Source: Pseudomonadota bacterium (GTDB lineage: Bacteria; Desulfobacterota; Desulfobacteria; Desulfobacterales; Desulfosarcinaceae). Taken from it: 14,575 nt of DNA. This document shows, piece by piece, positions 13,808 to 14,575 of the stretch (positions within the stretch are counted from its first letter, which is position 1; every line of letters starts with the position of its first letter). A model generated the notes under the pieces. It was given only the letters and a program-made list of their open reading frames with translations. It was not told where the DNA came from and made no database searches. Both the position numbers and the translations under genes were made by a program. Location of the stretch: assembly GCA_023435265.1 (NCBI GenBank), contig JAEYRZ010000052.1, positions 1 to 14,575 of the forward strand. Direction: 5' to 3'.

Positions 13808-14575
13808 TTGCCGTTGTTGTCTTCGTTCTGGTGTACGCCGTCATCTCGTTCGAACTGGTCAACAAGGCCGTTGCCGCCCTGCTGGGGGTGATGGTGCTTT
13901 TGATCCTGCATGTGGTCGACGAACACGAGGCGGTCGGCTTCATCGATTTCGAGACCATTATGCTGCTCATGGGCATGATGATCATCGTCACGATTCTGCG
14001 CAAGTCCGGATTTTTCACCATCATCTCGGTCAAAATCGCCGAGATGACCAAAGGCAGTCCGCTCAAGATCCTGATTCTCTTTTCGGCCGTCACAGTTGTG
14101 CTTTCGGCCTTTCTGGACAATGTCACCACGGTGCTGATTATCATACCGATCGTGATCGAACTGACGCGCGGCATGGGGCTGAATCCCAAGATTTACGTGA
14201 TCAGCCAGGCGCTGATGTCCAACGTGGGCGGCACGGCCACCCTGATCGGCGATCCGCCCAACATCATCATCGGCTCCAAGGTCGGCCTGACCTTCAATCA
14301 GTTCCTGTTCAATCTCGGACCGCCGATCGTCATTATTACCGTAATCAGCCTGGCCTTCATCTGGCTGACCAACCGCGCGCAGTTCAAGCCGATCGACACC
14401 AAACTGGCCAAGCTGTTTTCGGTCCAGCTGCTGCTGGAAAAGATCCGCCACAATTTTCTGAGTATCAAGATCGACCGCGCCTTTCTGGGCAAGAGCCTGG
14501 CCTGCCTGCTGCTGGCCATCGTGCTGTTCGTCACCCAGAACATCACGCACCTCAAGCCGGGGGTGGTGGCCGTGC
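13789..14575 (+). CDS. ArsB/NhaD (ion transporter superfamily) permease, C-terminus beyond the window
   Basis: The first 262 codons of an integral membrane permease of the ion-transporter superfamily that includes ArsB, NhaD, SLC13 and the human P protein. Hydrophobic helices begin at residue 5. The paired signatures are SAFLDNVTTVLIIIP (106-120) and MSNVGGTATLIGDPPNIIIG (143-162), the re-entrant motif regions of this superfamily. After residue 200 a charged cytoplasmic stretch follows, as in P-protein-like and NhaD-like members, then a new helix. The substrate (Na+/H+, arsenite, citrate or other) cannot be decided from half of the protein. ATG 13789 is the only start; an in-frame TAA lies just upstream at 13777. 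AAGGAT at 13772-13777 gives a somewhat long 11-nt spacing. It is divergent from the DHH gene and has its own promoter candidate. Confidence 0.88.
   Translation, partial: MEGSALIAVVVFVLVYAVISFELVNKAVAALLGVMVLLILHVVDEHEAVGFIDFETIMLLMGMMIIVTILRKSGFFTIISVKIAEMTKGSPLKILILFSAVTVVLSAFLDNVTTVLIIIPIVIELTRGMGLNPKIYVISQALMSNVGGTATLIGDPPNIIIGSKVGLTFNQFLFNLGPPIVIITVISLAFIWLTNRAQFKPIDTKLAKLFSVQLLLEKIRHNFLSIKIDRAFLGKSLACLLLAIVLFVTQNITHLKPGVVAV

Noticed and set aside
13756..14550. 264-codon minus-strand ORF opposite the permease
   Set aside because: The plus strand encodes clear ion-transporter signatures, and the minus product is a Gln/Asp-rich shadow of membrane-protein codons.

Overview
The window looks like chromosomal DNA of a GC-rich, Gram-negative anaerobe, most likely a deltaproteobacterial sulfate reducer of the Desulfobacterota. 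The taxonomic call is an inference. It rests on the short DksA with an intact four-cysteine finger, the linkage of a stand-alone CysG-N type siroheme synthase with ccsA and hemA, an Elp3-like radical SAM gene beside rnc, and intergenic repeats of a style I associate with that group. No rRNA, tRNA, CRISPR array, transposase or phage gene was seen.

Layout. A plus-strand YciC-like membrane protein lies at the left edge (188-868). Nearly everything from 966 to 13510 then runs on the minus strand, so transcription order is right to left. (1) 13510-11742: a DHH/DHHA1 phosphoesterase (NrnA-like) overlaps an RNase Z-like metallo-beta-lactamase by 4 nt. (2) 11489-7639: precorrin-2 dehydrogenase/ferrochelatase, ccsA, hemA and fabD, a tetrapyrrole block that ends in a fatty-acid gene. 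(3) 7197-966: dksA, a PHP-domain phosphoesterase (RnmA/YciV-like), rnc, a radical SAM protein, an MFS transporter, an alpha/alpha-toroid protein of the 'prenyltransferase/phenyltransferase' type, and a hexapeptide-repeat acyltransferase. A divergent plus-strand gene for an ArsB/NhaD-type permease begins at 13789 and runs off the right edge.

How the genes fit together. Blocks 1 and 3 share an RNA-turnover theme: oligoribonuclease/pAp phosphatase and RNase Z-like enzymes in one, and RNase III, an RNase AM-like PHP protein and the stringent-response factor DksA in the other. Block 2 would make siroheme and supply 5-aminolevulinate. In a sulfate reducer siroheme serves dissimilatory sulfite reductase and the siroheme-dependent heme route. 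CcsA would attach heme to cytochromes c. The last three genes of block 3 look like an accessory tail for an unidentified glycan or small-molecule modification.

The intergenic stretches are not empty. 7198-7638 is AT-rich and holds a likely dksA promoter, an 11-bp inverted repeat and a CACAGAG-type repeat. 11490-11741 holds a degenerate hexanucleotide repeat that folds into a long hairpin. 13511-13788 holds divergent promoter-like signals and small palindromes. I found no convincing undescribed defence or mobile system. The best leads are the toroid/acyltransferase/MFS tail and the intergenic repeats.
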